A stretch of DNA of 64,000 bases from Ulota crispa (Eukaryota; Streptophyta; Bryopsida; Orthotrichales; Orthotrichaceae). Below, piece by piece: positions 36,743 through 48,092 of the stretch (position 1 is its first letter; each line of letters opens with the position of its first letter). Below the pieces are notes generated by a model. The model made no database searches, was not told the DNA's origin, and was given only the letters and a program-made list of their open reading frames with translations. A program made the position numbers and the translations under genes. Location of the stretch: assembly GCA_963920765.1 (NCBI GenBank), contig OY987244.1, positions 6,388,501 through 6,452,500 of the forward strand, written 5' to 3'.

Positions 36743-37240
36743 CCATGGTTGTTACATTGGACTGCTCGTCTGTCTACCCAAAGTGTTAGATTGAGCTCAT
36801 GTCTATTTGATGAAGTCAATTTATAGTTGATTTCAAAAAGTGATAAAAAAACGATAAAAAATCTTAATTAATTCTGTACATGTTAGTGACACTCATTGTT
36901 GACAATATGAAATCAAAACTTGGAATTAAAATCATATCACGTGGTAAAAATGAAAAATAGTAATTTAACTTCTTCATTTTTTAGGCCCAAAACCCTAATA
37001 ATGTCCTAAAAAGCAAGAATAAACATTCCATGTCATCTATTTTGTGCATCTACCTATGTTTTCCAACAATCAAATCTTGCCCAAAGTAATAATGAAAAAT
37101 AGTAATTTAGTTTTTCCTTTTTTAGGTCCAAACCCCAAAAATACCCTAAAAATTAGCAAGAATAGACAGTCCATGCCACATTTATTTTGTGCACCTACCT
37201 ATGCTGTCCAACAACCTAATCTTACCCAAAGTAACAATCA
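36743..37240. mobile_element. Inverted relative of 32163-32553, internally duplicated
   Basis: It starts CCATGGTTGTTACATTGGAC and ends CCCAAAGTAACAATCATGG. A ~140-bp piece (about 36950-37090 and 37091-37235, with TTTTGTGCA and CTACCTATG in both) is tandemly duplicated. Confidence 0.6.
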
Positions 37241-37711
37241 TGGCAGCAACCACTGGTATATGTCAAAAAAGCAAAAAACAAACAAACGAAGACTTTAGAA
37301 ACTCTATAGACCTAAGAGGCCACAATTCGTCCGCTTTGCACAAGAAAGGTTTCAGAGAGTCAGTTATTACTGCTTCACGTCCACAGACACGCTTCGCATC
37401 TCCCCCACTACCCAAGGCTCCAGATAATTTTTCTCCGTGAATTTCTATGAAAAGAGATAGTTCCCAATTCCCAGGAAATCCAGTACAGAATTCTATGCAA
37501 GAAAAGAGAGAAAATTTCTGCAAAGTTCTTCTGTGAGAACCTGCCTGTTCAAAAGCTGTGCATAAGCTGGTCTGCAAAAGTGGCAATTTTATAGCAAGAG
37601 AGGAGACGAGTTGTGGCTGACAAAGTGGCGGAGATTTCGAGGCTACAAGTGTAAATTCAAATTCAGTTCCTGAGCCTCGGCGGCTCTTGGATTCCTCGAA
37701 CGGAAGCTACA

Positions 37712-40700
37712 ATGACGAAAGAATCCATCGATGAAGAGACCATGGAGCATCTGACAAAGCTTGGGGTAAGTAATGCTTTCAATTATATTTCAGTTTTATT
37801 TTCCTTGCTAATCACGTAAACTTAAGTTTTGTCAAAATGCTTTCAGGCTCCCCATTTTTTATAGGAAAAGACTGAAAGCAGTAGGTTTTTCAGAGCTTGG
37901 TAGGTTTCTGAGTTTCACTCTCTGCTCTCTCTCTTTCGCTTTGCAAGATAAATGAGAACCTTCATTTTTAGTTAGGAGTTGTCACGGGAGGAAACCATGG
38001 CCTTCTCTTGCAAAACTACATTCCTTTTTTTTCCGAAGTCAATCAAATTGTGTTTCACGCATAGGAAGGATTAGCCCTAAAAAAAATGCAAGCATGGGCT
38101 CCTTCTCACATGAGATAAAATAAGGACAAGAACAAGAAACCCAGCCATGAAACCACTACGCATGTAAAATCAATTTTTTTTGTGCATGCGCATAAAGAGT
38201 TAGAGAGATTAAAACATATATAGTTACGAGAGATGTACCAAATATTGTTGTAAACCTCCCAATGTGGTTGCATGGCCCCAAAATCTGAAAACCCAAAAAC
38301 AACAAAAGTTGCTAAATTTTTTGCAATGCAAGTAGTTTTACACCGAGGAAGAGTTGCTTAAATAGAGTCCTTTGCATTTAAAGTTGCCTTTATACTTGTG
38401 AACATAATAACAAAACTTGTGGAGTGTGGAGTGGTGTCACTTTGCATAGTGTCAATCTTACTAATAAAAAGGAAATGTGGCAATATTTTCTTCAAGTGAC
38501 GTTTATACAAACTGAGTACAATGGTGCTTGGTTAGCGTCAACCTTTGTAAGAGCAACAAATGGATAGGATCACAACCCCACTCCCCTTTTGCTCAAACGC
38601 ATGTATTATGAGCTTGGTTAAGGTCAAGTGCTTGCATATGGTCAACATTTTCTTTTCATCAATTCCCATTTTGACTCCTTAGTTAGAAAGGCGTTTGGTT
38701 AGTTAACCAAAAACATGGGTGAGAAAGCACCAATTGCAACCCTTAGAATTAGGGAAAGTAACACAAATGAAGGGTTTGTTTATGATCAATGCTTGAATAA
38801 GGTCGACACTTTCTACAAGCCCAAAGTGTTAACGCTAACCAAGCACCACTGTACTTGAGTTCCATCCTTGTTTCCATTATGGCTTGAACATGAGAATGCC
38901 CTCTTGTCAAGAGATTTGCATATGAATTCCCTGTTTATTAACAAGGGAATGTGATACATGAAAAAATCACAGAAGTAGAAAAAATCACAGAAGTAGACAG
39001 AAATGTTTAACAACTCGCAAGGAAAATGTGAAGAATCTCTGAAATAATACAGGGAAATTTACAAAAGTTTGCTGAGTCTCAATTCTGGACCAGCATAGAA
39101 GCAAAGCCTCCATGGACCTGATGGATGGATTGTTGTTGTCATGGATCCATGACATGGCAGGATATTCTGCAAGCAGTGCATGATCAGGAGAAGAGCGAGA
39201 TGACGCGCATCACGGAAGAGAAGCACCGGCTGAGCGACTGCTTGGACCTCATGTCCTCCGAAATCTCCCACATCCAAACCTCCATCGCCACCCACGAGGA
39301 CAATTCCACCGACTCCAACTCGCACCAAAACAGCACCTCCACAGACACCATCAACATGAACAACAGCACGGCGCTCGAGAGCATGCTGGGCGCCATCCAG
39401 CTCGGCCACAGCCGCGCCGAGCAGCTCGAATCCAAAATCGGACAACTGCAGGTACTTACAATTGATTTCCCTTGCACTCTTGCTCTGCTTGTTACAACAA
39501 CAACGTGTTTAGAGCATCCTCAATCCAGCTGGGTTAATACCCCTGCATCGGTACTCTCACAGTGGAGAATTGTAAATCTGATCCAATGCACCTTGCAAGT
39601 GGGACATGATCTTGAAGGGGACAACAAAACCTAGTCGACTCGGTAGTTTTAACGTTCTTCAAGAGTTTTTCAAATTGCTCTGTATCTTGCTTTCAAAGAA
39701 ATGATGACTACTTTGCAAGCCAAACATAGAGATTGTGCTAGAAACATTTTACAAAAGTTTGGCAAAAAAGAATTTACAATACAATCTTGTTACATGTGTG
39801 TGCATTGGATTGGAGGAGCCGGTGTGTTGCCCACGTCAATTAGAGCATCCTCAATCCAGCTAGGTTAATACCCCTGCATCGGCACTCTCACGGTGGAGAA
39901 TCTCAATCCAGCTAGGTTAATACCCCTGCATCAGCATTCTCACAGTGGAGAATTGCAAATCTGAGCCAATGCACCTTGCAAGTGGGATGTGATCTTGTTT
40001 AGAGCATCCTCAATCCAATTGGGTTGATACCCTTGCATTGGTACTCTCACACTGGAGAATTGCAAACCTGATCCAATGCACCTTGCAAGTGGGATGTGAT
40101 CTTGTTTAGAGCATCCTCAATCCAATTGGGTTGATACCCTTGCATTGGTACTCTCACAATGGAGAATTGCAAACCAGATCCAATGCACCTTGCAAGTGGG
40201 ATGTGATCTTGTTTAGAGCATCCTCAATCCAATTGGGATAATACCCTTGCATCAGTACTCTCATGGTGGAGATTTGCAAACCTGGTCCAATGCACCCTAC
40301 AAGTGGGACAAAATCTTGAAGGGGATAGCAAAACTTAGCCCACACTTGGTAGATCTAGCGTTCTTCAAGAGTCTTTCAAATTGCTTTGTATACTAATTTT
40401 AGAGAATGATGACTACTTTGCAAGACAGAAATAGAGATTGAGATAGAAATACCTAACAAAAGTATGACAGAAATGAAGTTTATAGTCTTGTTTACTTGTG
40501 TGTGCGTTGGGTCGGAGGAGCCAATGTGCCACTTGCGTCAGTCAAGGCCATCCAACTAAGCCCCATTGACCAAGCCTGATGCAGGCTTTGGATTGAGGAT
40601 GTCCTTAGACTAGATGAGTAGTCACACTTCTGCCACCCCGGTCTCAAACTTTAAAGAATGGGAACATGGCACTCTCTCCTTGATTTGCTGAGGCCTTGTT

Positions 40701-43700
40701 CATTGAATGTTCATTGAAAATTGTGAAGTTTTATTCTTCACCTTCAAAAGAGAAGAATGGGTGTGAAAAAAATATATAACATGAAGTTCTTACTAATGTA
40801 TATCTCTTTTTCATCATGCTCTTCTTGCTTTTGGCCTCCTTGTAGTTAAGGACCTTGATTGAGTGTGTGAATGACAAAGCGATGGTCTTAGGTGAAAATG
40901 TAGTGGTTTAGGGTGATTGGCATGACGGTTTAGAGTGCCCCATCTCACTACTTGGGAACTCCTCAAGTTAGTATTATGAACGTATGAGCACACTAAAAGA
41001 CTTCATTAAGCATCTTCTTTAGCATCTCCTATACACAACTATACATTTTCAATGATTTAGGACTTTAAAAAATCTTTGTGAACAAATGCCTTGCAATTGG
41101 AACTTTCAAACCATGCCAATGTTTTTGATTTCCTCTACCTTACGCTTACTCAACACTATTTTTTTCAAAGTTCATCAACTGATTTTCCTACTCCAAAATT
41201 CTTAGTTTCACGCTTGTGGGTGTTCTTACCTTACGGAGGTGTGTTCTTACCTTACGGAGGTGAAGAGAAAAACTTCTCAATCTTCAAAAGAAAAAAAGGG
41301 CCTCAGCAAATCCTAACTGCCACACCCTATTCTCTCAAGTTTGGGAATGAAGTGGAAAAGATGTGCACTACCCTTAGCTGCTCCCATCACAACCTCTCAT
41401 TCATCATAAAAGTTTCATTCTCGGAGAAGGTGTAATCGCCCCCTGATGAAACAGAAAGGTGAACCTCATGCAGAAGAAAATCGAGAAGGAGAGCGCCGAG
41501 GATGCGAACAGCACCAAAGAAATGCAGAACGCGTGCCGAGCTCTCAACGACCATCGCCAACAGCTTGCTGAGAAATCCCACCAAATCGACTTCTACGCTC
41601 AGGTACAGTAAGTCTCCACACACACACACTCAAAAACTTTAGTGCAAAAAGTTGATTAACCCTTTTGCAAAGAAAAAACCCTCTCAAAACCTGTGTTTGT
41701 ACTGTACAGGCGCTACGAAGTATAACGAAGAGGATCGAGGGAGCAGACGAGTCCCAAGAGAAGCTCTCCAACGCCTTCAAAATTGCGGAACAATTGCGCA
41801 AACGGTTGCTCGAGTGTGACGAAGCACTGGAAAGCACTTGCCAGGTACGCAGCCAAAACCTCGAACCCTAACCCTAAACCCCGAGCCCTAATCCTAAACC
41901 CTAAATCTTAGGTGACACTGAGGTGGCACTGAAATTTGAATAGAACTGAGAGGTAATTTTAGGGAAAATATCGAAAATTGGCCTGACAATTGACGTATTT
42001 CAAAAATAGGTCTGACAATTAAAAAATGTCAAAACTAGGCCTCAACTAAGGGTATGTTTGCACTTGATGTTACTAGTGGTAGTAGTAAAGGAAAATTAGA
42101 TGTGTTTGGACACACGTTTAGAATGCATTCATGTTGCTAGATCCCCTCCTAACATCAAGTGCAAACATACCCTAAGGTGATCAAATTTTTGTCCATGTTT
42201 ATTTATGGGGTTTAATATATGCACACCACGGGGGTAAATTCTAGATATTTATCATCAAAAAGCTGAATTTGGAAATTTAGATTTGGATTTAGAGACCTTG
42301 ATTTAGTGTAGAACTACTACAATGGAGGTAGCTATTGAACAACATCCAATGGAAAAGCTTAGCTAGGGGGGAAAATTATTACTTTCTTACTCTTGTTTGT
42401 AAAAAAAGCTAAATTTTCCATTGGGCATAGTTCAATTGTAACCTTTGTTGTAGTTTTAGACTAAATCAAGGTATCTAAATCCAAATCTGAATTTCCAAAT
42501 TCAACTTTTTGATGATAAATATCTAAAATTTACCCCACTAGTCTGCATATATCAAACTCCATAAATAAACATGGACAAAAATTTGGTCACCTTAGTTGGT
42601 GAGGCCTATTTTTGACATTTCTTGATTATCCAGCATGTTTTCAAAATACGGCCAATTGTCAAGCCTATTTTTGATATTTTCCCAAAATTTTATGAATATC
42701 CCTTAAGTTTGCAAGATTTGTATAGATACCTTTGGATTTTCAGAAATTGTACATATATCCTTGGACCATAATTTTCAAGTGTTTGTTCTTTTGTGCATAC
42801 CACTTCTTTCTCCTTTATATGCACATTACTTTGTTTGTGTTTTGTTGCACTTCTTGCTTGGACACTGGTCACGAAGGAAGTAGCATGCATAACCAAACAA
42901 AAAAAACACTTGAAAATGATGATTCAAAGATATTTGTGCAATCTGTAGAAATCCAAGGGTAGCTATACAAATATGGCAAACTTTAGGGGTATCCATAAAA
43001 TTTCTAAAATCAATTGGAGGCCCGATCTCTTGTGAAATTTGGGTGGGTCTCAAAATGCCACTCGGTACAATTGTTGAAGTGTCAAAAATGCCACTCCTTC
43101 TAGAGTTTTGGGCATCCTAAGTATGTTTGATTCAGTTTGTTTTGCCAACTTTTTTTTTGAGGTGTCACAAAACATGAAATACCCCAAGTGACACTGAAAC
43201 TTTATGGACTTTGAAAGCTCCGTTCCTCAAAGGTTTACAGCGTTCTCTATAGAACCCTAAGTCATGGCTTCTTGATGATAACACAGAGCCAGATTATGGG
43301 AGAAATAGAGGTAGTGATGGTGCAAAGCGAGATGGAAGAAGCGAATGAATTCATCCTTTCGGAAACCTTGGAATCACAAGAAGCCCACATTCGAGAACTC
43401 GAGCAGAAGCTCTTCGCCAAGGACAAAGAGGTGCGAGCAATTTTTTTGTGATTTTTGCTTCCTCTCTCGCTTTGGCAACAAGTTTCATGTTGGTTTATTT
43501 GAAGCTTTGTTGTTTTGGGGGTTCAGGTAGCAGCAACGCAACAGCAGCTGCAGAGCTTGGAGCTGGCGATTGACGCCAACAAGGAACGAGCACGAAAGCT
43601 GGATTTGGAACTCAAGGAAATGTCCGACCCACAATGGCAAGTATCTCATCTCCTCTCATCCCCATTCCCTACGTTTAGGGTATGTTCATACTTGGTGTTA

Positions 43701-44504
43701 CGCGGGTATTAGCAATAGGAAGGCAGTCTAAAGGTGTGTCCAAATGCATTTAATTTTTCTTTGCTACTACCACTCTTTGACACCAAGTGTGAACATACCC
43801 TTAGTTTCATTGCATTTTGTTGACATGGCAGAATTTTATGAGTTTTTGTAGTACTCCTTTTTGTAAGGTTGAAATCTTGCTATTTTTTCTAGTGTGAAGT
43901 GCTGTTGAGGAGACATTCAAATGAACGTTGAAAGAAAGAATAGGGGTAGTCACACCTTCTTCACCCCATTCTCAATCTTCAAAGAAAAGAGACGTGGCAC
44001 TCTCTCCTTGATTTGATACAAAGACTCCATTCTTTGAAGATTGAGAAGGTTTTGTTTGCACCTCTAGAGGAGAAGAATGGGTATGAAGAAGTTTTAGCAT
44101 GTGAAATTTTACAGATGCATGTCTCTTTTTTATTTTTATTGTCTTGTTTTCACCCTACTTGTAGTTGAAGATGTTGATTGGGTGTGTGAGTGCAACTTGC
44201 TTTCTTACCCCATCACCAATTTTGAATTGAACTCATTCCCCATTCTCCAGTGCCCACAAAAGAGGAGGCACACCTTCTTCATGGAGAAGTGCACCCACAC
44301 CTTCATGGAGAAGTGCACCCACACTTTCATGGAGAAGTGCTCCCACACCTTCTTCATGGAGAAGTGCTCCCATTGACTCCTATTTCCACTTCACAACTTC
44401 TCATTCTTCATAAAAGTTTCATTCTCAAACAGGCCGTGACTACCTCTATGGCCGGCACTCGGCAGCTTGTACTGAGCAAAACTCGAGGGTTGCTGACTTC
44501 GTAA
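37712..44504 (+). CDS. Coiled-coil protein, unrecognised, seven exons
   Basis: Exons: 37712-37765, 39161-39451, 41459-41602, 41710-41844, 43287-43430, 43527-43640 and, less surely, 44433-44504. Every junction is GT-AG and every intron is phase 0. The product is about 317 residues, mostly charged heptad-like helix (for example VHDQEKSEMTRITEEKHRL, SESMEEANEF-like segments and LEQKLFAKDKEVAATQQQL). One Ser/Thr/Asn-rich low-complexity segment lies at about residues 62-83. Starts MTKESIDEETMEHLTKLG. No motor, SMC hinge or kinase domain is seen. I do not recognise the family; a cytoskeletal or chromosome-linked coiled-coil protein is possible. The last exon begins inside a MITE terminus, so the true C-terminus may differ. 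Introns 2, 4 and 6 carry MITEs. Confidence 0.7.
39512..40604. mobile_element. TIR element with amplified terminal region (intron 2)
   Basis: GAGCATCCTCAATCC starts the element and the inverse GGATTGAGGATGTCC ends it, flanked by TTA on both sides (39509-39511 and 40605-40607), as in PIF/Harbinger-type elements. A 107-bp unit including the left terminus is repeated in tandem (starts at 40002, 40109 and 40216; diverged copies at 39512 and 39843; a partial at about 39901). Confidence 0.7.
40615..41444. mobile_element. MITE-like element in intron 2 ('GTAGTCACACCTTC' family)
   Basis: AGTAGTCACACTTCTGCCAC on the left and GAGAAGGTGTAATCGCCCCC on the right. The inside shares CTCTCTCCTTGATTTG and TAAAAGTTTCATTCTC with the element in intron 6. 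It ends about 15 bp before exon 3. Confidence 0.6.
41862..41907. repeat. Telomere-like CCCTAAA stretch
   Basis: About five imperfect CCCTAAA-type units (ACCCTAACCCTAAACCCC, then CCCTAATCCTAAACCCT) just after exon 4. The plant telomere repeat is TTTAGGG. Such stretches are also common by chance in plant introns. Confidence 0.5.
41960..42684. mobile_element. Long fold-back element in intron 4
   Basis: AGGGAAAATATCGAAAATTG pairs with ATTTTTGATATTTTCCC at the right. Arms of about 300 bp pair (for example GATGATAAATATCT on the right against AGATATTTATCATC on the left). The left arm is interrupted by a 123-bp MITE that the right arm lacks. Confidence 0.75.
42050..42172. mobile_element. 123-bp Tourist-like MITE
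   Basis: GGGTATGTTTGCACTTGATG and its inverse end the element, with TAA on both sides (42047-42049 and 42173-42175). TWA targets and G-rich ends fit PIF/Harbinger (Tourist) elements. Relatives are at 43678 and 62577. Confidence 0.85.
42680..43010. mobile_element. MITE, 'GAATATCCC' family, adjoining
   Basis: CCAAAATTTTATGAATATCC at the left and GGGGTATCCATAAAATTT at the right are inverted, as in 53955-54243. It begins where the previous element ends. Confidence 0.6.
43678..43800. mobile_element. 123-bp Tourist-like MITE
   Basis: GGGTATGTTCATACTTGGTG and the inverse CACCAAGTGTGAACATACCC, flanked by TTA (43675-43677 and 43801-43803). It lies 37 bp after exon 6. Confidence 0.85.
43942..44448. 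mobile_element. MITE-like element in intron 6 reaching the last exon
   Basis: AGGGGTAGTCACACCTTCTT starts it; GTGACTACCTCTAT (44436-44449) is the inverted end. Its end contains the splice acceptor AACAG and the first codons of the last exon. Four near-identical copies of a ~25-bp unit with CATGGAGAAGTGC lie at about 44278-44375. Confidence 0.65.
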
Positions 44505-45349
44505 TCTGTTGGGGGAATTTGATTGGGATTTGGAGCAGATGAACAAAGCTTGGCAAAGAATTCAATAACAAGTTCACGAATAGGAAAAGAGCCCAACGAA
44601 AGCCCACTACAACAGACAAGGCTGAGTGCGCATCACTCACAGAAACGCACCAGGAACACAATCACGGTTCAACTCGTTCAATTTTGCAAACCCTACTGTG
44701 GTCCAGTTGTAAACCCTAACGTAAGACACGGTTCGTAAAATGGGTCCTTCCATTGCCGGAGAAAGCAGCGGAAAGAATGTGACACGATTCTAAGAGTATC
44801 TGCAACTTTGCACGCAACCTGAGCTCTCGAAAGCATGTGTCCAAGGTGCATCCACAACCATTGGTTAGCTCAAATCTCCAATGTTTCTCCCTTGCACTCA
44901 AACAGGTACAAGCAAGCACCAGGCATGTAGGATAGGTGTTTAGCTCCAATCATGGGCCTCTTGTGTTGACCAATCAACGAGTTTCAATTGTCATGGATTT
45001 GGGAGCACATTACCAATTCATCAAACCCTAAACATTTCAATGTTTGAGCTACACTTGTGTAAGTCATGTCTCCTATAGAGCATTGGTGCGTTTGCGATAA
45101 GGTGCATAAAACAGAGCGACCATGCCAAGTGCTCTGGCATGGTTGTTGAGCGTGTGGGTGCAAATGATCTAACAGTAACTGACAAAGCAAGTTTGGTTTT
45201 AAAATTACGGCACAGACAGAATGTGCACAAAGTTTTGGGCAAGTCTGAGAGACGCAGTTGGGTCCACAGTTGCTAATTGCACGAAAACCCTGACTGGTTG
45301 GGCGCCGGATAGCCGGAGGGAGCTTGGAGACCTGCACTTGGAGCTTGTA
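44505..45349. other. Gene-free spacer of raised GC
   Basis: No gene is recognised. Several overlapping open frames on both strands suggest higher GC rather than coding. Another possible last exon for the coiled-coil gene would start after GGAGCAG at about 44540 (frame MNKAWQRIQ). Confidence 0.35.
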
Positions 45350-45756
45350 GTAAGGTATGTACACCCAAAAGTGACACTTACTTTAGATATGGTAATTAGG
45401 AGGATCTGTTGAAAATCTAATGGCATGTGCTTGTTAGGAATTGAGTACAGGTTCAAGCAAAATTATTTTTAGAATTTTCTGAGATTGTATGAATAAATTA
45501 TGAATTATTGAAGGTGACTCCCTAGATTGACTTATTGTGAACACTAGACTCCTGAAAAAACGACAACAAAAAGACCATGTCATGACAACAAAAAAATCAT
45601 GTCACACTCAATTAAAAACCGTCACCTACACAATTTCTATTTCCTTATGTCAATTTACATGTTTGATTTGAGTGCATGTGCGTCTTTTTTGAAGGCAAAA
45701 GTTTTAAATCAAATTTTAGCTGTCACTAAACAAACTGATGGGTGTACATACCTTAC
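45350..45756. mobile_element. TIR element with TGTA target duplication
   Basis: GTAAGGTATGTACACCC and the exact inverse GGGTGTACATACCTTAC are flanked by TGTA on both sides. Similar ends (CTTACCTTACGG or CTTACCTTACTG) occur alone near 41230 and 63050. Confidence 0.7.
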
Positions 45757-46090
45757 TGTAGGTCAAAAACCCGGAATCAAACCAGAAAGGATTGCCCTCT
45801 CGTCAAACCCCTCATGCAAAAGCCGTTTGTACGCTGGGAATGGTCGCCAAAAAGGCGCAGCCCCTTCGCTTTTGGAGAAGACCCCCAGGTCCCGCGATGG
45901 ATCGAAACGGGGCAGAGTCGAGATGCTCATGCGGCGTGACGGGCGATGAAAGTGGCGGGCCTCTCTGGATTTCTAAAACGGGAGCTTCAGGAGGACCACC
46001 CGTTGAGCGTGCGAGCCTCGGGAGCTCAGACAAACGTCCCGCGCATGACGGACAAACCCATGCCGCAAATTTTTAAGAAATATGTAAAGT
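45757..46090. other. GC-rich unidentified segment
   Basis: About 300 bp of much higher GC than the flanks, open in several frames on both strands. No domain is recognised. It is most likely a repeat fragment. Confidence 0.35.
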
Positions 46091-46484
46091 TTAATCCCTG
46101 AGCGCCCAGGCCATATTTACCAAAATGCAGATCTAGTCACAGCGTTCACAGCGTTCTTTTTAGGCGAATGGGACTGCTTTGCTGTCCACTTTAGATTGGA
46201 TTCAATTTGGAGGGACAATCTACTAGACAAATTTTGTTAGAGGTGGCAAATTTTTGCCACTAAAAAGAATGCTGCCTAGTCACACTCAATCCAACTAATT
46301 TGTCATGACAAATGAGATCCATAAAATCCAACCGTATTGATTGGTAGGAGACATAGGGCCTAGAAGTATAGGAAAAAAGGACACAAGATTTGTTTCTATT
46401 GATGAAAAGATTATAATAGTCAAACATGGAACCTTTTCAATTGTGAGAGGCAATATTTGGGGCTGTGGGGCGCTCAAGGGTTAA
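46091..46484. mobile_element. 394-bp TTAA-flanked MITE
   Basis: TTAATCCCTGAGCGCCCAGG at the left and GGGGCGCTCAAGGGTTAA at the right. The ends match 24056-25400. Confidence 0.85.
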
Positions 46485-48092
46485 GAGCATCTCCACCCTT
46501 CCTTGCCACACAAAGCACAAGAAGGAGAGAGTTTGAAGTGTGTTGATTTTGTTGATAGCAACGGTTCTAGGTCAAAGAGCCATCCTTTTTTGTCAATCAT
46601 GTTTGCCAAGTGATGCTGGTGGGACAATTGATTTGAAGTCATCAAAATCTCCCTTGTTTCAATGATTGAAGAAGCACAAAGAGCAAACCAACTTGTTTGT
46701 GTTACACAGCACAATAATCACGGACCACCTTACAAAAAAGACCAACTTCCAAGAATTGACAATTAAGCACGTTGAAATTTGGAGACGACAAAGTTTGGTA
46801 ACTCCAAGGCAGAGTTTGGAGAGGCTGGTGAGCAAAATATTTGTCTTGCAAATGCTGTGTGCCTTGTTTTGCAATGTGAAACCAAGGTGCTTTTCCACAT
46901 TTCAAAAACTTTGAAATTTCAAAATTTTACCATTTAGAGATTGAACTTGGAAACTGTGAATTTAGATTTAGATTCAAAAACCTTGCTTTAGTTTGAAAAT
47001 CTTGAAGGAGATTATAATTGAACATAAAACAAACAAGGGGTAAATTATTACTAGGACCTCTATTTAAGAATTCACCTACCACGTGAAATACGGTGCATGG
47101 CATTCATAGGACCGTAAACCCCGCTAGGAAAATTCTTGTTCATTTGCGGGGTAGCTTCTGTACTGCAATCAAGGTTTCTTGCGCGATTACGCAATTTTCC
47201 TTGCGTAATCGGGCATTACGTTTTTTTCATCTAGAAATGACTTCATCCAACTCCTACGTCACAACATTTGTCCGATTGAGCATTTTCCCAACGGGGTTTA
47301 CGCCAAGCAACGTTGTTGTCATCAGGCATTTCGCAAAAAAAATGGGCCTCCTCATTGGGCTTCGCACTCCTTGTCAACCCCTTTTTTTGCAAAATGCCCT
47401 CCTCCGGTAGCATTGCCCTATACAAATTAATGTAAAACAAGGAGGCTTGCTAGTTTTCCCCATTTGACAAGCTCCTGCCAGATCCCGATTTCCAAGCCAG
47501 CCAAGGCATAGCTCCAGCGCTACTCTCACGGCACGCATGTAATTTTCCGAGGTTTCACTTTTTCGTTCGGCTTTGACCTCCGTCGCTCGCTTTTCAAGTC
47601 AAGTCAAGTCACTCCGTTGGAATTCGTGGAATTTGAAACGCAACCGGTCACCAGAAGCGACGATCCAAACCAATTCCAATATTTTTTAACAGAATAGGAA
47701 CTGTTTAAAAATAGAACGGAAAAAGAGTTGCCACGGTTTCAGTGGAACCACCGGCGTGACACCCAATCATCCAATGCATTCCCTTCCCCTATAGAGGAAT
47801 TTTACAATACTCGAGAAAATTTAAAAAAATAGAGAAAAATGGAGTAAAGAGCTCCGGATCTGAAAAGCCTGGCTCCTCCGGTGGGTTGTTGGGGTTCAAG
47901 TTGCCTGTCATTCCATTGCTGCGTTTTCATTTGCTGCTCTGCCTCGAATGCCTGCATAGTTGGCATTTCGGCTCTTTTCTCAGCTTTTCTCAGGCTTGCA
48001 TTGATTCCCTCGTAGCCCTTGTTGTTGTTGTCTCAGTGTGCATCGACGTCGTTTCATTTGGTTCGAAGCTTGCAGCAGAAAAAAACAGAGCT
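46485..48092. other. Gene-free; upstream region of the mutase gene
   Basis: No gene is recognised. A 10-bp-arm hairpin (GATTACGCAA, 6-base loop) lies at 47185-47210, inside a region bounded by GTAAACCCCG (about 47112) and CGGGGTTTAC (about 47293). The last few hundred bases probably include the mutase promoter and 5' leader; I see no clear TATA box. Confidence 0.4.

Noticed and set aside
39059-39477. Antisense frames over exon 2 of the coiled-coil gene
   Set aside because: The sense strand has a clean acceptor and donor and an in-phase coiled-coil sequence.
41862-41907. Interstitial telomere or chromosome fusion point
   Set aside because: Only about five imperfect CCCTAAA units inside an intron; such short runs are common in plant introns.
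44278-44375. Short CRISPR-like repeats with CATGGAGAAGTGC
   Set aside because: Units are directly adjacent without spacers and lie inside a MITE-like element in a eukaryotic intron.
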